Positions 52,778 to 61,804 of a DNA stretch of 64,000 bases are shown here, piece by piece. The notes under the pieces were generated by a model, which was not told where the DNA came from, ran no database searches, and saw only the letters and a program-made list of their open reading frames with translations. This stretch comes from an uncultured Lachnospiraceae bacterium (GTDB lineage Bacteria; Bacillota; Clostridia; Lachnospirales; Lachnospiraceae), in contig CAJUHJ010000015.1 of NCBI GenBank assembly GCA_910586355.1, positions 3,277 to 67,276 on the forward strand. The letters run 5' to 3'. The position numbers and the translations under genes were made by a program. Position 1 is the stretch's first letter; each line of letters starts with the position of its first letter.

Positions 52778-54469
52778 TTATAACTGCCTTACTTTAAATT
52801 CTCCTAATAACTGCTCCAAATTATCTGACTGTGCAGACAGCTCTTCACTCGTCGCAGAAGTCTCTTCTGCCGCTGCGGAATTGCTTTGAATTACTTCCGC
52901 AATCTGCTCTACACCGACTTCTAACTGTTTCATGGCCTCAGCCTGAGTCATTGACATCTCGCTAATCTCATTTGTAGATTCTGCCAAAATTCCAATTCCC
53001 TGGATAACAGATTCGATTGCTTTTGTTGCACGAATTGTAATTTCATTCCCGCTTTCCACTTCACAAATCGCATTTTCAATCAATCTCTTTGTATCCACAG
53101 CAGAAGCTGCACTGTCTGCTGCAAGTTTACCAATCTGGTCTGCTACAACTGCAAATCCCTTTCCTGCCTCGCCTGCTCTTGCCGCTTCAATAGAAGCATT
53201 TAACGATAACAGGTTCGTCTGCGAAGCAATATCCTCAATTGCCGTAATAATATTGGCAATTTCTTTGGAAGTTTCATTGATACGCTCCATAGCAGAATTC
53301 AAATTCTTAATATCTTCATTGCTCTTTTCCGCTTCTAATTTGAATTTCTCTGCGTCACGGTATGATTTCTCTGTTTTCTCAGTACTATTGACAATTGTTT
53401 CTGTAATATTTTGAATGGTAGCCGTCAGCTGCTCTACTGACGCCGCCTGATTCGTCGCGCCTTCCGCTAAGGACTGCGCGCCTTCCGCCATCTGCCCAGC
53501 GCCCATAGAAACCTGCTGTGAAGATTCGTGAATATTGCCAAACGCACTGCTTAAAGAAGCAATAATCATCTCAATAGAATCTTCTAATATCCTAAACTCT
53601 CCTTTAAACTCTACATCTGTTGAAATATTAAAATTTCCCTGGGCAATTTCACCCAATCCCCTGGAAATTTCACTGATATAAAGACGCAGGCTTTCGGCAG
53701 CTTCACGAAAAGATTCTGTCATATCGCCAATTTCATCCGGATACATCCTTTCAATGCTAATATCCAGATTCCCTTTTGCAAGTTCTGCGGACGCATCTTT
53801 TATTTTAATAATCGGTTCTGAGAATAATTTTGCAACGAATGCAGAAAACTTCATGGAAACGATAATCGCAGCAAGAATCACAACCAGCATAATGACAAGC
53901 ATAATAATAACAAGCGTCGTCATGTATTTCTGGGCAGAATTCCCCATGGAAACATTCAAGTCAATCAAACTTTCAACTGCATTTGTAAGTTCTTTTAATA
54001 TCGGCTTTCCGGACGTCACTAAAAGCTCCAACGCCTCTTCATCTTTGTTCTGCACAGCAAGTTCTTCTACCTGGGCGAATACCTCTCGGTAAATCGGCAG
54101 TTTTTCATCAATAATAGCGATGAACTCCTTCTCTTTTTCTGCCGTGCAGTGCTCTCTTACCGTCATATACGCCTCGTTTGTCTGAACAGAAATCTGATCC
54201 ATTTCTTCTACCAGTAACTGAAGTTCGTCCATATCATGAATCAAAACCATTTCACGAATCAGTGAAGGCTCCTTGTTTAAGTATGTACTAAATATACCAA
54301 TCTCTCCCTGGGTAAATCCATTACTAACCAGCGCCTTACTATATTGTGAATTCACCAGAATGAGCGCCAGAATCCCCAATATGCCCGATATACTAGCTAT
54401 TATAACAACCAACGTAAAACAATATTTCAGCTTCTGCTGAACTTTCATTCCTTTTATTCGTTTTATCAT
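52778..54469 (-). CDS. Methyl-accepting chemotaxis protein
   Basis: 563 residues. Two membrane segments (about 14-36 and 185-208) flank an extracytoplasmic helical sensor (four-helix-bundle type). A HAMP domain (about 210-265) and a signalling coiled coil follow; the hairpin tip is IASQTNLLSLNASIEAARAGEAGKGFAVVADQIGKLA. Methylation helices on either side are visible. The ligand is unknown. No other chemotaxis gene is in the window. It lies upstream of a strong terminator and is probably transcribed alone or after the CysN-like gene. Confidence 0.95.
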   Translation of the reverse strand: MIKRIKGMKVQQKLKYCFTLVVIIASISGILGILALILVNSQYSKALVSNGFTQGEIGIFSTYLNKEPSLIREMVLIHDMDELQLLVEEMDQISVQTNEAYMTVREHCTAEKEKEFIAIIDEKLPIYREVFAQVEELAVQNKDEEALELLVTSGKPILKELTNAVESLIDLNVSMGNSAQKYMTTLVIIMLVIMLVVILAAIIVSMKFSAFVAKLFSEPIIKIKDASAELAKGNLDISIERMYPDEIGDMTESFREAAESLRLYISEISRGLGEIAQGNFNISTDVEFKGEFRILEDSIEMIIASLSSAFGNIHESSQQVSMGAGQMAEGAQSLAEGATNQAASVEQLTATIQNITETIVNSTEKTEKSYRDAEKFKLEAEKSNEDIKNLNSAMERINETSKEIANIITAIEDIASQTNLLSLNASIEAARAGEAGKGFAVVADQIGKLAADSAASAVDTKRLIENAICEVESGNEITIRATKAIESVIQGIGILAESTNEISEMSMTQAEAMKQLEVGVEQIAEVIQSNSAAAEETSATSEELSAQSDNLEQLLGEFKVRQL

Positions 54470-54549
54470 ATCTTATTCATCTTCTCCTATAATAAATTTT
54501 TATTGTACTTTTAATTTTAATCCTCTTATGTCAAATAAGCAAGCCATAC

Positions 54550-56427
54550 TTAAAAACATGCGGCTATCCGCTTTAAAATTACCCTTAGGTCTTCGTCTTT
54601 TTCGATACCTTCTGTACAATCAAACAAAGGCTCCTCTTTTTTTAGCATATGGACTGCTGTTTTTTGTTCCGGCAGCTGTACCAAAGCAAGCACTATCAGC
54701 CCTGCGTCCAAAAATCCCCGAATATGATGGGTTTTAGACGTCTGTATCGTATGAAACCCCATACGCAATAAATAACGTTCCATATAGTTCATGCGTTCCC
54801 TGATCCTGGCTCCTTCTGTAAACAAAATCAAACCTGCCTTCTGTCCCATGGCGTCTTCCCGTTCTTCCTTTGACACTTCTCTGCCATCTTCTTTCCATGC
54901 TTCATCCGAAATCGTACGGATTACATTACCACAGGCAGCCAATCCATTTGTCCTGCTGTCGATAAGCCTAACCGAACCTAACTCCCTGTTTTCGTTTTCA
55001 CATACCGCAGCAATTGGCTTGGAAAGACAAATCTCGCATCTCGCCAGGCCATTTTTTGTTAAATGCTCCGTATGTCTGCGCTCTCCGGTATTGACGTCAA
55101 TTTGATAATAAATTTTAGTTACAACCGCGGGAATCTGTACAGTACCAATTCTGGCATGATAGCGCTTTCCCTGGCTCAGACGGTTCTCTGACATCCACAA
55201 AAGTTCTGCTTCTATCCGGTCTGTTGACGTTAAAACATCTTCATTTGTCAGAATATATCCTCTTCCAACATCCAGTTCTCTGTCAAGTTCGATTCCGGCT
55301 GCTTCACCTTTCTCTATGGCGTTTGTTTTTTGATTCAGACTGTATATTGCACTGACTGCGGCATGGCTTCCAGTCGGATATACAAAAACTTCATCTCCCA
55401 CTTTTAAACTGCCAAAGACCACTTCTCCCTGAATCACACGTTTTGGCACAACCGCATCTTTCATCTGGCTGGATTTGCAGATTCTTTGTACCGGCATACA
55501 AAAATATTCCTCTGCTCTTTTGGTAATACTGCGTTCTTTTTTCAGCGTTTCTAATAAAGAATTTCCAGCATACCATGCCATTTTAGAAAACGGCTTTATC
55601 ATATTTTCTCCGCCTTTTGCAGCAATCGGCACAATAGTATAGGTACATTCTTTATATTCTTCCATCATCTGCCGTACTTCTTTTGCAATCTGGTTAAAAA
55701 TTTTCTCATCATAAGATACCATGTCCATTTTATTGACTGCAAAAATCATTTCACGGATTCCCATAAAATAACAAATTCTGGTATGCCTTCTCGTCTGAGG
55801 CACAATTCCTTTATTCGCCGCCAGCGTTAGAATTGCCGTATCCGACTTTGACGCGGCGAAAGCCATATGATGCGTATATTCTTCATGTCCCGGAACATCC
55901 GCCATTAAAAATTTCTGGCCTTTCCATTCAAAAACGCTATAAGACACCCGAACAGTAATCCCCTGCCTTGCTTCTTCTTTTGTAGCGCCAGCAAGCAGAG
56001 CATAATCCACACTGCCGTCTTTTCTTAAATACTCTGAATCCTTACAGATGTCCTCCTGTTCTTTCCCGCTTTTTGTATCAAAGAGAATCCTGCCAATCAA
56101 AGTCGATTTTCCATCGTCTACTCCGCCGCAGGTAATCAGCCTGCGAACCTGCTGCCCGCTCCCGAACTGTTTTTGCAGCCGGAACAATTCCATATCACGT
56201 TCAAAAGAGTAACCCCTATCCTCCTCTTCTTCTTCCCAGTTCTCTTCTCTAAATGACAAGAGCGGTTTTTCTGGATATAAAGCCAATTCTGCTAAATCTC
56301 TGATATTTTCTTTGAGTTCTTCATCCCATACCCAAAGAGAAGCTTCCCTCCCATAAGAAAACATCTCCCTGACCTGATACACCGCTTCCCGTTCTAAATT
56401 TCCTATTTTTTTTAATTGTGCCCCCAT
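54550..56427 (-). CDS. CysN-like GTPase fused to a degenerate APS-kinase-like domain
   Basis: 625 residues. About 95 acidic N-terminal residues of no known family precede an EF-Tu-like GTPase with P-loop GGVDDGKST, switch II DVPGHEEYTHHMAFAAS and base motif NKMD, close to CysN, the GTPase subunit of sulfate adenylyltransferase. Beta-barrel domains follow (about 325-500). The last 100 residues (from MGQKAGLIL) align by eye with CysC: the helix ERYLLRMGFHT and FLDAGLIVLALVQLP correspond to its conserved segments, but EGARIRERM stands where the P-loop should be. No cysD is adjacent. Sulfate activation is therefore doubtful; the gene could be a diverged partner in a different sulfur pathway. Confidence 0.78.
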   Translation of the reverse strand: MGAQLKKIGNLEREAVYQVREMFSYGREASLWVWDEELKENIRDLAELALYPEKPLLSFREENWEEEEEDRGYSFERDMELFRLQKQFGSGQQVRRLITCGGVDDGKSTLIGRILFDTKSGKEQEDICKDSEYLRKDGSVDYALLAGATKEEARQGITVRVSYSVFEWKGQKFLMADVPGHEEYTHHMAFAASKSDTAILTLAANKGIVPQTRRHTRICYFMGIREMIFAVNKMDMVSYDEKIFNQIAKEVRQMMEEYKECTYTIVPIAAKGGENMIKPFSKMAWYAGNSLLETLKKERSITKRAEEYFCMPVQRICKSSQMKDAVVPKRVIQGEVVFGSLKVGDEVFVYPTGSHAAVSAIYSLNQKTNAIEKGEAAGIELDRELDVGRGYILTNEDVLTSTDRIEAELLWMSENRLSQGKRYHARIGTVQIPAVVTKIYYQIDVNTGERRHTEHLTKNGLARCEICLSKPIAAVCENENRELGSVRLIDSRTNGLAACGNVIRTISDEAWKEDGREVSKEEREDAMGQKAGLILFTEGARIRERMNYMERYLLRMGFHTIQTSKTHHIRGFLDAGLIVLALVQLPEQKTAVHMLKKEEPLFDCTEGIEKDEDLRVILKRIAACF

Positions 56428-56444
56428 ATCCTTCTCCCAAAAGA

Positions 56445-56885
56445 CTATTCCACATGTACGCTTGCTTCTTCAATATGGAATTTTACCTGGCTGCTTTCCT
56501 TTTTTACCAATCCCATCAAAATCTCCCATAAATTATGCACCTGCGTAATCAAACGCTGATTTGCTTCTACGCTGTATTCCAAAAGCGTATGCAGAGAAAA
56601 CAAACGCACGCCGCGCGGCGGCAGGAATACATAATTTACAGTGTGAACCAAATCACCAGAAGTCTTAATCATTTCATAGGTAATCATACAAAATTCTTTC
56701 CCTCTGTAAGTACAGTGATACGAAACATAACACTCATCTATCGTCCAGGTACGGTTCTCTTCCTCTACCGTATACTTCTCTTCGTTCCCTTCTGTCGTCT
56801 GTACTGTAAGACTCCAGTTTTGCTTTCCGTCTCTAGTATCCTGCTGCATAATTTTTAATGTTTGAATCAATTCTTCCAGCTGCAT
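56445..56885 (-). CDS. Protein of unknown function upstream of the CysN-like gene
   Basis: 146 residues from an ATG at 56885 with AAGGAG 7 nt upstream; the longer frame to 56945 lacks a site. It looks soluble and mixed alpha/beta, with MQLEELIQTLKIMQQDT at the start and VNYVFLPPRGVRLFSLHTLL in the middle. It is not CysD, which normally accompanies CysN and has about 300 residues. The 17-nt gap to the CysN-like gene implies co-expression and perhaps a partnership. Family not recognised. Confidence 0.75.
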   Translation of the reverse strand: MQLEELIQTLKIMQQDTRDGKQNWSLTVQTTEGNEEKYTVEEENRTWTIDECYVSYHCTYRGKEFCMITYEMIKTSGDLVHTVNYVFLPPRGVRLFSLHTLLEYSVEANQRLITQVHNLWEILMGLVKKESSQVKFHIEEASVHVE

Positions 56886-56972
56886 CCAATGTCTCCTTCT
56901 TTCTTTTTGCCAAAACGATATACTGCCTCTTCCAGTATAGCCCAAATTGCAATAAAATCCAACATCAAAAAA

Positions 56973-57704
56973 TTAATTATGCTTCCATTTTCCATGTACG
57001 ACAAAACGTTTTCCATTGGCAGAACAGGTGGAAAGCGTAACAATACGGTCCTCCCGGCCTGCAGTTACATTTGTATCGTAAACACGCCTGGCCAGCATTT
57101 GCTCTACGAATTCGGCAAATAGTTCATCCGCTGCAAATCCAATCTGATAAACATCGTCGTCCGCCGCGGCTTCATACCATGCAAAAATTTCATAACGCAG
57201 CGTCTTCTCTGGCGTGTAAATCGTAAAATAGCGGTTCTCCTGAAAGTAATCTTCTTTTAAATTATAATTTTTCAGGCTGCCAAACATACTTTGATCTTTC
57301 ATATTGTGCCCATAAATAATCGTATGGGAATCTGTAAAGTCAGCGGAGCACAAAGCGTCTATAAAAATACTGCCTGCCGGATTTTTTTTCTTATCCGCCG
57401 TTTGGTAGAGATATTCTTCGTTGTCTTTTCCCTGCACAATGGGATAACTAATTTTATTGTTGTCAAAAAGAATCCATGCCACAATATCTTCATTTGTCTG
57501 ATGCAGCAGATGAAAGTCTATTTTGACATCTTTTTTTTGGAATACAACCGCTTTTTGTTCTAATTTTTCATAGGAAGCAGCGCTTCTTTCCGATTCTTTC
57601 GAAATTTCTGTAATCTGATAAAATGCGGTTAAAATCAAACAAATCCCCAAAAATGCCGAAACCCTTCGGATTTTAAAATTTACGGATACTGATTTCTTCA
57701 TCAT
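56973..57704 (-). CDS. Class B-type sortase, second copy
   Basis: 243 residues. A short basic N-terminus and a membrane segment (about 14-32, VSAFLGICLILTAFYQI) lead into a sortase domain with IIYGHNMKDQSMFGSL (catalytic His), TLSTCSANGKRFVV (catalytic Cys and Arg). Unlike the sortase at 26885 it has no N-terminal extension. Its start overlaps the end of the greA-like gene by 32 bp. No protein with a sorting signal is encoded nearby, so its substrate is elsewhere in the genome or is the TPKTG protein. Confidence 0.92.
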   Translation of the reverse strand: MMKKSVSVNFKIRRVSAFLGICLILTAFYQITEISKESERSAASYEKLEQKAVVFQKKDVKIDFHLLHQTNEDIVAWILFDNNKISYPIVQGKDNEEYLYQTADKKKNPAGSIFIDALCSADFTDSHTIIYGHNMKDQSMFGSLKNYNLKEDYFQENRYFTIYTPEKTLRYEIFAWYEAAADDDVYQIGFAADELFAEFVEQMLARRVYDTNVTAGREDRIVTLSTCSANGKRFVVHGKWKHN

Positions 57705-58176
57705 TCACTTGTTTTCCAACGGAAATTATTGTTACATCATAACTGTAATTTTCATTTACCTTCACATTCACACGATCCCCCGCTTTATGCCCAAATACAG
57801 CTTTTCCAAGCGGCGATTCTATACTGATTAAACCTTTTAGTGAATTTCCGCGGACAGTTGTGACAAGCGTAAACGTTTCCGTCTCATCCTCTTCTTCAAA
57901 ATACACTTCTACCGTATGGTTTAGTCCGGCTTCATCTTCTTTGGACTCGTCTGAAACAACTTTCGCCGTCTTAATCATCCTCTCCAAATACCGGATACGG
58001 CTTTCGTTTTGATTTTTATCTTTTTTGGCCGCATGATATTCAAAGTTTTCGCTCAAATCCCCATGTTCCCTGGCTTCTTTTACTGCTGCCAGCGCTTTTT
58101 TACGTACTACAAGTTTTCGGTATTCAATCTCTTCCTCCATCTTTGCAATATCCTGCTTCGTCAGTTCATCATACAT
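57673..58176 (-). CDS. greA: Transcript cleavage factor GreA/GreB family
   Basis: 167 residues. An N-terminal coiled-coil hairpin (about 1-80, with REHGDLSENFEYHAAKKDKNQNESRI) carries the acidic tip expected to reach the RNA polymerase active site, and a C-terminal FKBP-like domain ends in ESPLGKAVFGHKAGDRVNV. The protein rescues backtracked polymerase. The frame is open to 58248, but that stretch encodes a terminator hairpin; AGGAGG suits the ATG at 58176. Housekeeping greA may lie elsewhere, as this copy is near the diverged end of the family. Confidence 0.88.
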   Translation of the reverse strand: MYDELTKQDIAKMEEEIEYRKLVVRKKALAAVKEAREHGDLSENFEYHAAKKDKNQNESRIRYLERMIKTAKVVSDESKEDEAGLNHTVEVYFEEEDETETFTLVTTVRGNSLKGLISIESPLGKAVFGHKAGDRVNVKVNENYSYDVTIISVGKQVNDEEISIRKF

Positions 58177-58207
58177 TTCCTCTGGTTCCTCCTTTTCCAT
58201 AGTAACA

Positions 58208-58237
58208 GAAAAACCACCTGCACGCCCTGCAAGTGGC
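58208..58237 (-). terminator. Terminator between the DNA glycosylase and greA
   Basis: CCACTTGCA and TGCAGGTGG arms (one G-U pair) around GGGCG are followed by TTTTT on the minus strand. It starts just after the glycosylase stop codon. Confidence 0.85.
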
Positions 58238-58240
58238 TGA

Positions 58241-58738
58241 TTACACACTTAAAATCTGCTTCCAGCTATCCTTCAAACGTTCCATCGTAAATGCTGCATT
58301 TGCCGGACTTGTGGACGGAAGGGAAATAATTTCCCTTCCAGTCACAGGTTCCACATATTTTTTATACAAATGTTCCGCCTTTTTTCCATTGGCATAAATA
58401 GCTTTTATATCTGTTTCTTTTAAAATACGGCCAATATCATTGAGCTTTACATTCCGGATACTGCTGTCGCTAGAGCCCGTAATATCGCAGCTTTCAATGA
58501 CATCCCAAAGCGCAATCTGATGTTTCTTTAAAAACGCCTTTTTATCGGCAACCGTATCCGGCTCGTCTTCCTGGTACAAGTCTGCAAGCAGTTTCCAGAA
58601 ACGATTTTTGGGGTGTCCGTAATAAAACCCGATTTCTCTGGATTTCACCGAAGGAAAACTGCCTAAAATAAAAATACGTGAATCCAAATGATATGCAGGT
58701 CCAAATTCATGCGTCTGACGCGCCTCTTTCATCTTCAT
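58241..58738 (-). CDS. DNA-deoxyinosine (hypoxanthine-DNA) glycosylase, UDG superfamily
   Basis: 165 residues; removes hypoxanthine produced by adenine deamination. The UDG-fold marks RIFILGSFPSVKSREIGFYYGHPKNRFWKLL and the C-terminal LPSTSPANA match the family-6 glycosylases. The ATG at 58738 overlaps the uppP stop in an ATGA arrangement, so the longer frame to 58786 is rejected. Operon with uppP copy 2. Confidence 0.9.
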   Translation of the reverse strand: MKMKEARQTHEFGPAYHLDSRIFILGSFPSVKSREIGFYYGHPKNRFWKLLADLYQEDEPDTVADKKAFLKKHQIALWDVIESCDITGSSDSSIRNVKLNDIGRILKETDIKAIYANGKKAEHLYKKYVEPVTGREIISLPSTSPANAAFTMERLKDSWKQILSV

Positions 58739-59550
58739 AGCGTAAAATAACAGAGTACCAAAATTCCTAATACAATCCGATACCATCCAAATACTTTAAA
58801 ATCATGCTTTTTGATATATCCCATCAAGAAACGAATCACTACAATGGATACCAAAAAAGCCGTTACCATTCCAATAATTAAAATCAAAAGTTCAGAAGAG
58901 GTAAATACAAATCCAAACTTTAGTACTTTCATCAGGCTTGCGCCAAACATCACCGGAATCGCCAAAAAAAATGTAAATTCCGCTGCAGTCGCACGCGATA
59001 CCCCAAGCAGAATTCCTCCAAGTATGGTCGCGCCGGAACGGCTTGTTCCTGGAAATACTGCTGCAATCAACTGAAACATTCCAATCCAAAACGCTGCCGA
59101 CCAGGTAATATCCTGGATGGTTTCCATTTTGGGGATTTTTTTCTTATTTTTACTTTCGATAATGATAAATGCAATTCCAAACAGAATCAAAGCAAACGCA
59201 ATTACGATATAATTGTAGAACAATTCCTCAATGACATCTCCAAACAAAATTTCTACGACCGCCGCCGGAATACAGGCCACTACAATTTTGAACCACATAA
59301 TAAACGTATCCTGCCTGATATAATTTTTCTCTTTTGTAGAAAACGGCCATATTTCGTTCCAAAACAACAGAACAACCGCTAAAATCGCTCCAAGCTGAAT
59401 CACAACTTCAAACATACTAAAAAACTGTTCCGATACATCCAGGCTGATAAATTCATTCAAAAGAATCAAATGACCCGTACTGCTGATGGGCAGCCATTCC
59501 GTAATCCCTTCTACAATTCCAAAAAATATCGCTTTTAATAATTCTAACAT
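58735..59550 (-). CDS. uppP: Undecaprenyl-diphosphatase (BacA family), copy 2
   Basis: 271 residues with the same function as the gene at 3676 but clearly diverged. The signatures are GIVEGITEWLPISSTGHL and FPGTSRSGAT, with eight hydrophobic segments. GGAGG is 5 nt before the ATG at 59550 and lies inside the in-frame extension from 59562, which is therefore rejected. Two paralogues may work at different growth stages or give redundancy against bacitracin-like compounds. Confidence 0.95.
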   Translation of the reverse strand: MLELLKAIFFGIVEGITEWLPISSTGHLILLNEFISLDVSEQFFSMFEVVIQLGAILAVVLLFWNEIWPFSTKEKNYIRQDTFIMWFKIVVACIPAAVVEILFGDVIEELFYNYIVIAFALILFGIAFIIIESKNKKKIPKMETIQDITWSAAFWIGMFQLIAAVFPGTSRSGATILGGILLGVSRATAAEFTFFLAIPVMFGASLMKVLKFGFVFTSSELLILIIGMVTAFLVSIVVIRFLMGYIKKHDFKVFGWYRIVLGILVLCYFTL

Positions 59551-59605
59551 ACTGTCCTCCACAATGGAATCTACTGTCTATCTTATCGCTTTTTCTTCTG
59601 AAATA

Positions 59606-60109
59606 TTACTCAAAGCGCTTTAAAACGGGCACGAGCTTTTTATCAATTAAGAAAATTGAAATCGTCTGCACCACTGACATTGCCGCCGTCTGATAAATTC
59701 TGGTAAAAAACAACGGCCAGTACGGACTGCCATATAAAAATGAAATCCAATACGTATTCAAAAACTGGCTGATTACTACCTGTACGACAAACACAGAAGC
59801 AAGAACTGTAAACACAGAAACTTTCTTCTTAAGCAGACAGCCGTATACGATACCCGTCAAACCTGCCGTCAATGTAAATCCGGGGAAATATGCCCCTACC
59901 GGAAACATCACTGCGCTTATTATATCGCCGATTGCGCCTACACAAGCGCCTCCTATGGGGCCATAAAAAATAGCTGCCACTACGACCGGAACAAAACTGA
60001 ACCCAATTTTTATATTCCATGTATGTATGGAAAAACGAGCCAGTATGATTTCCATGGCAACTAAAATCCCGATGACAGAGACTGATTTCACATTCATCTT
60101 TGTATTCAT
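59606..60109 (-). CDS. folT: Folate ECF transporter substrate-binding subunit
   Basis: 167 residues, a small integral membrane S component with six hydrophobic segments. The FolT-type marks are RFSIHTWNIKIGFSFVPVVVAAIFYGPIGGACVGAIGD near the start and the basic C-terminus. It needs the shared EcfA/A'/T energising module, encoded elsewhere. AGGAGG is 7 nt before the ATG. The THF riboswitch directly upstream supports folate specificity. Confidence 0.92.
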   Translation of the reverse strand: MNTKMNVKSVSVIGILVAMEIILARFSIHTWNIKIGFSFVPVVVAAIFYGPIGGACVGAIGDIISAVMFPVGAYFPGFTLTAGLTGIVYGCLLKKKVSVFTVLASVFVVQVVISQFLNTYWISFLYGSPYWPLFFTRIYQTAAMSVVQTISIFLIDKKLVPVLKRFE

Positions 60110-60194
60110 AGTTTATCCTCCTTTCTACCGCAGCACGGATTTATATTGCCGATCATAAATCATGCCACTGACAGAAGGAAAATACTTCTATAAT

Positions 60195-60293
60195 GCAGCA
60201 GCGGGATGCGAATCTGATACCGCAAGACTTGCTTTTCGTTTATATGACAACTCCCCGTTCATATAACACTTAACGCATCAGATCCTACTCTGC
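60195..60293 (-). promoter_or_regulatory. Tetrahydrofolate (THF) riboswitch
   Basis: Read on the minus strand, the order GAGTAG, GCGTTAAGTG, GAACGGG, TTGTC, AACGAAA, CTTGCGGTATCAGAT and CGCATCCCGCTGC follows the folT-motif aptamer: outer stem GCAG/CTGC, conserved GUUAAGUG junction and the long-range loop pair. It ends about 85 nt before the folT start. High THF would turn folT off, usually at translation in this class. Confidence 0.93.
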
Positions 60294-60382
60294 TTTATTT
60301 TTCGACGGAAATTATTGTATCATAATCTTATAAGCCATGCAACCTATATTTTACATATAGAAACAACAATTCCAATCTGCTT

Positions 60383-60883
60383 TTACTTCATTACCCTGCT
60401 TGAAATATACTCGCCCATCTCATTTTTCGGGATTCCCATGACAACTGAAAGCTCTCCGTAGAGATTTTCTTCTGCCAAATGAAGATATTTCGCATCGCTG
60501 CTGGTTACTTTCTTGCCTTCGGCAAGCCTTGACTTTTTCCGAATGTACAGCGTCTTAATCATTCTAACCCACTCTTCGCAATTACAAGTGCGAATCGCAT
60601 CCTTATAAATCTGTTCCCTGCTTTTTTCATCTTTGACCCAAAGAATATCAATTTCTTTTATTCTTCCAATCAATGCGTCCGCCTCTTTTTTCGTCAGAAT
60701 CGGGCGCATTTTAACTTTTTGGCTGTCAACAGGAACAAATAAACGGCAGCCTTTATCATATACAGGATCTAAGGTATAATACAATTTATCATCTTTTGTA
60801 CCCGGAACCGGCATTTTTACAGTTTCTACAACCTTACACACTCCCGCGTTTCCATATACAATATATTCACCTATTTCATACAT
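60383..60883 (-). CDS. CarD/CdnL-family RNA-polymerase-binding regulator
   Basis: 166 residues. The N-terminal RNAP-interacting Tudor-like domain (MYEIGEYIVYGNAGVCKVVE, YYTLDPVYDKGCRLFVPVD) is followed by an all-helical DNA-binding C-terminal domain. Such proteins stabilise open promoter complexes. AAGGAGG is 8 nt before the ATG at 60883; the frame extends upstream to 60943 through the promoter and is rejected. It stands alone between the riboswitch and rpmF. Confidence 0.93.
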   Translation of the reverse strand: MYEIGEYIVYGNAGVCKVVETVKMPVPGTKDDKLYYTLDPVYDKGCRLFVPVDSQKVKMRPILTKKEADALIGRIKEIDILWVKDEKSREQIYKDAIRTCNCEEWVRMIKTLYIRKKSRLAEGKKVTSSDAKYLHLAEENLYGELSVVMGIPKNEMGEYISSRVMK

Positions 60884-60926
60884 ACCCTTTTCCTCCTTCC
60901 ATACAAAAAAACTCTCCGATACAACT

Positions 60927-60955
60927 ATTTTACCACATTCCACACGATTTGTCAG
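60927..60955 (-). promoter_or_regulatory. Sigma-A promoter of the carD-family gene
   Basis: CTGACA (60950-60955) and TAAAAT (60927-60932) are 17 nt apart on the minus strand, about 44 bp before the ATG. Confidence 0.7.
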
Positions 60956-61010
60956 TATATTTTATATATTTTTTGAATATTCAAAAGATATTCCTTCCCT
61001 TTCCAGCCAA

Positions 61011-61055
61011 ATAAAAAAACACCTTTTATATCTCCGTTGGGAAATACAAAAGATG
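61011..61055 (-). terminator. Intrinsic terminator after rpmF
   Basis: A 12-bp stem (61044-61055 with 61020-61031, two G-U pairs) is followed by TTTTTTT on the minus strand. Confidence 0.8.
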
Positions 61056-61070
61056 CTTTCTGGCTTAGCA

Positions 61071-61250
61071 TTAATCCTGTGGAATAATTTCTTTTTTATT
61101 GTAAGAACCACAATTCTTGCAGACTCTGTGAGGCATCATTAATTCGCCGCATTTGCTGCATTTTACTAATGTCGGAACAGTCATTTTCCAATTTGCTCTT
61201 CTTTTATCTCTTCTTCCTTTGGAAGATTTGTTCTTTGGACAAATTGACAT
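61071..61250 (-). CDS. rpmF: 50S ribosomal protein bL32
   Basis: 59 residues: MSICPKNKSSKGRRDKRRAN at the start, then a zinc-ribbon with CSKCGELMMPHRVCKNCG. All four cysteines are kept, so it is the zinc-binding form. It begins 3 nt after the DUF177 gene, the normal order in bacteria, and is followed by a terminator. Confidence 0.97.
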   Translation of the reverse strand: MSICPKNKSSKGRRDKRRANWKMTVPTLVKCSKCGELMMPHRVCKNCGSYNKKEIIPQD

Positions 61251-61253
61251 AGG

Positions 61254-61778
61254 TCACACCTCCTTAAACTCTTTGAAAATATCCTGAATCGCTGCCATCC
61301 GCGGATCTAATTCCGCCTGGTCACACGTACAAGCCTTTTCATTCAAATTCGTACCGCAATGTTTGCAGATTCCTTTGCAGTTTTTTTGGCATAATACTTT
61401 CATCGGCCAATGAATCAGAATTTCGTTGTAAACGAGGCTGTCTGTATCTAACACCGTCCCTGTAATACAACCCATATCTTCCTCTTCCGATTCTACGAAT
61501 GTATTCTCCTTAATCGGATACCGCTTATCAATGACAAGATGCATCGGCACAACGACCTCTTTCAAACACCTGTCACATGGAATGGAAAGCGCCACATCCG
61601 TCTCGCCCGAAACCAATAGTACTTGATTCTCCTGATTTTCAAAATGAAGAACAAACGGCTCCGTTTTTACCAATGGAAATTCTCCCATCTTTGAGCGAAA
61701 AGACGAAAACCCTAACTCACACTGCTGCTCTGCTGTTAAATTTTCTATGGATAGTAAGTCTGAAATATCTATTTTCAC
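61254..61778 (-). CDS. yceD: DUF177/YceD family protein
   Basis: 174 residues, usually found just before rpmF and implicated in 23S rRNA accumulation or large-subunit assembly. Cys pairs CDRC (middle) and CQKNCKGICKHCGTNLNEKACTC (end) form a probable zinc site. The start is a GTG with AGGAG 6 nt upstream. A consensus promoter lies in front, inside the tail of glyS. Confidence 0.92.
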   Translation of the reverse strand: MKIDISDLLSIENLTAEQQCELGFSSFRSKMGEFPLVKTEPFVLHFENQENQVLLVSGETDVALSIPCDRCLKEVVVPMHLVIDKRYPIKENTFVESEEEDMGCITGTVLDTDSLVYNEILIHWPMKVLCQKNCKGICKHCGTNLNEKACTCDQAELDPRMAAIQDIFKEFKEV

Positions 61779-61804
61779 GTTTCTCTCCTGCCCATACCCA
61801 AACT

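Noticed and set aside
58177..58248. A 24-residue N-terminal extension of GreA.
   Set aside because: It encodes a terminator hairpin and lacks a ribosome binding site; AGGAGG fits the ATG at 58176.
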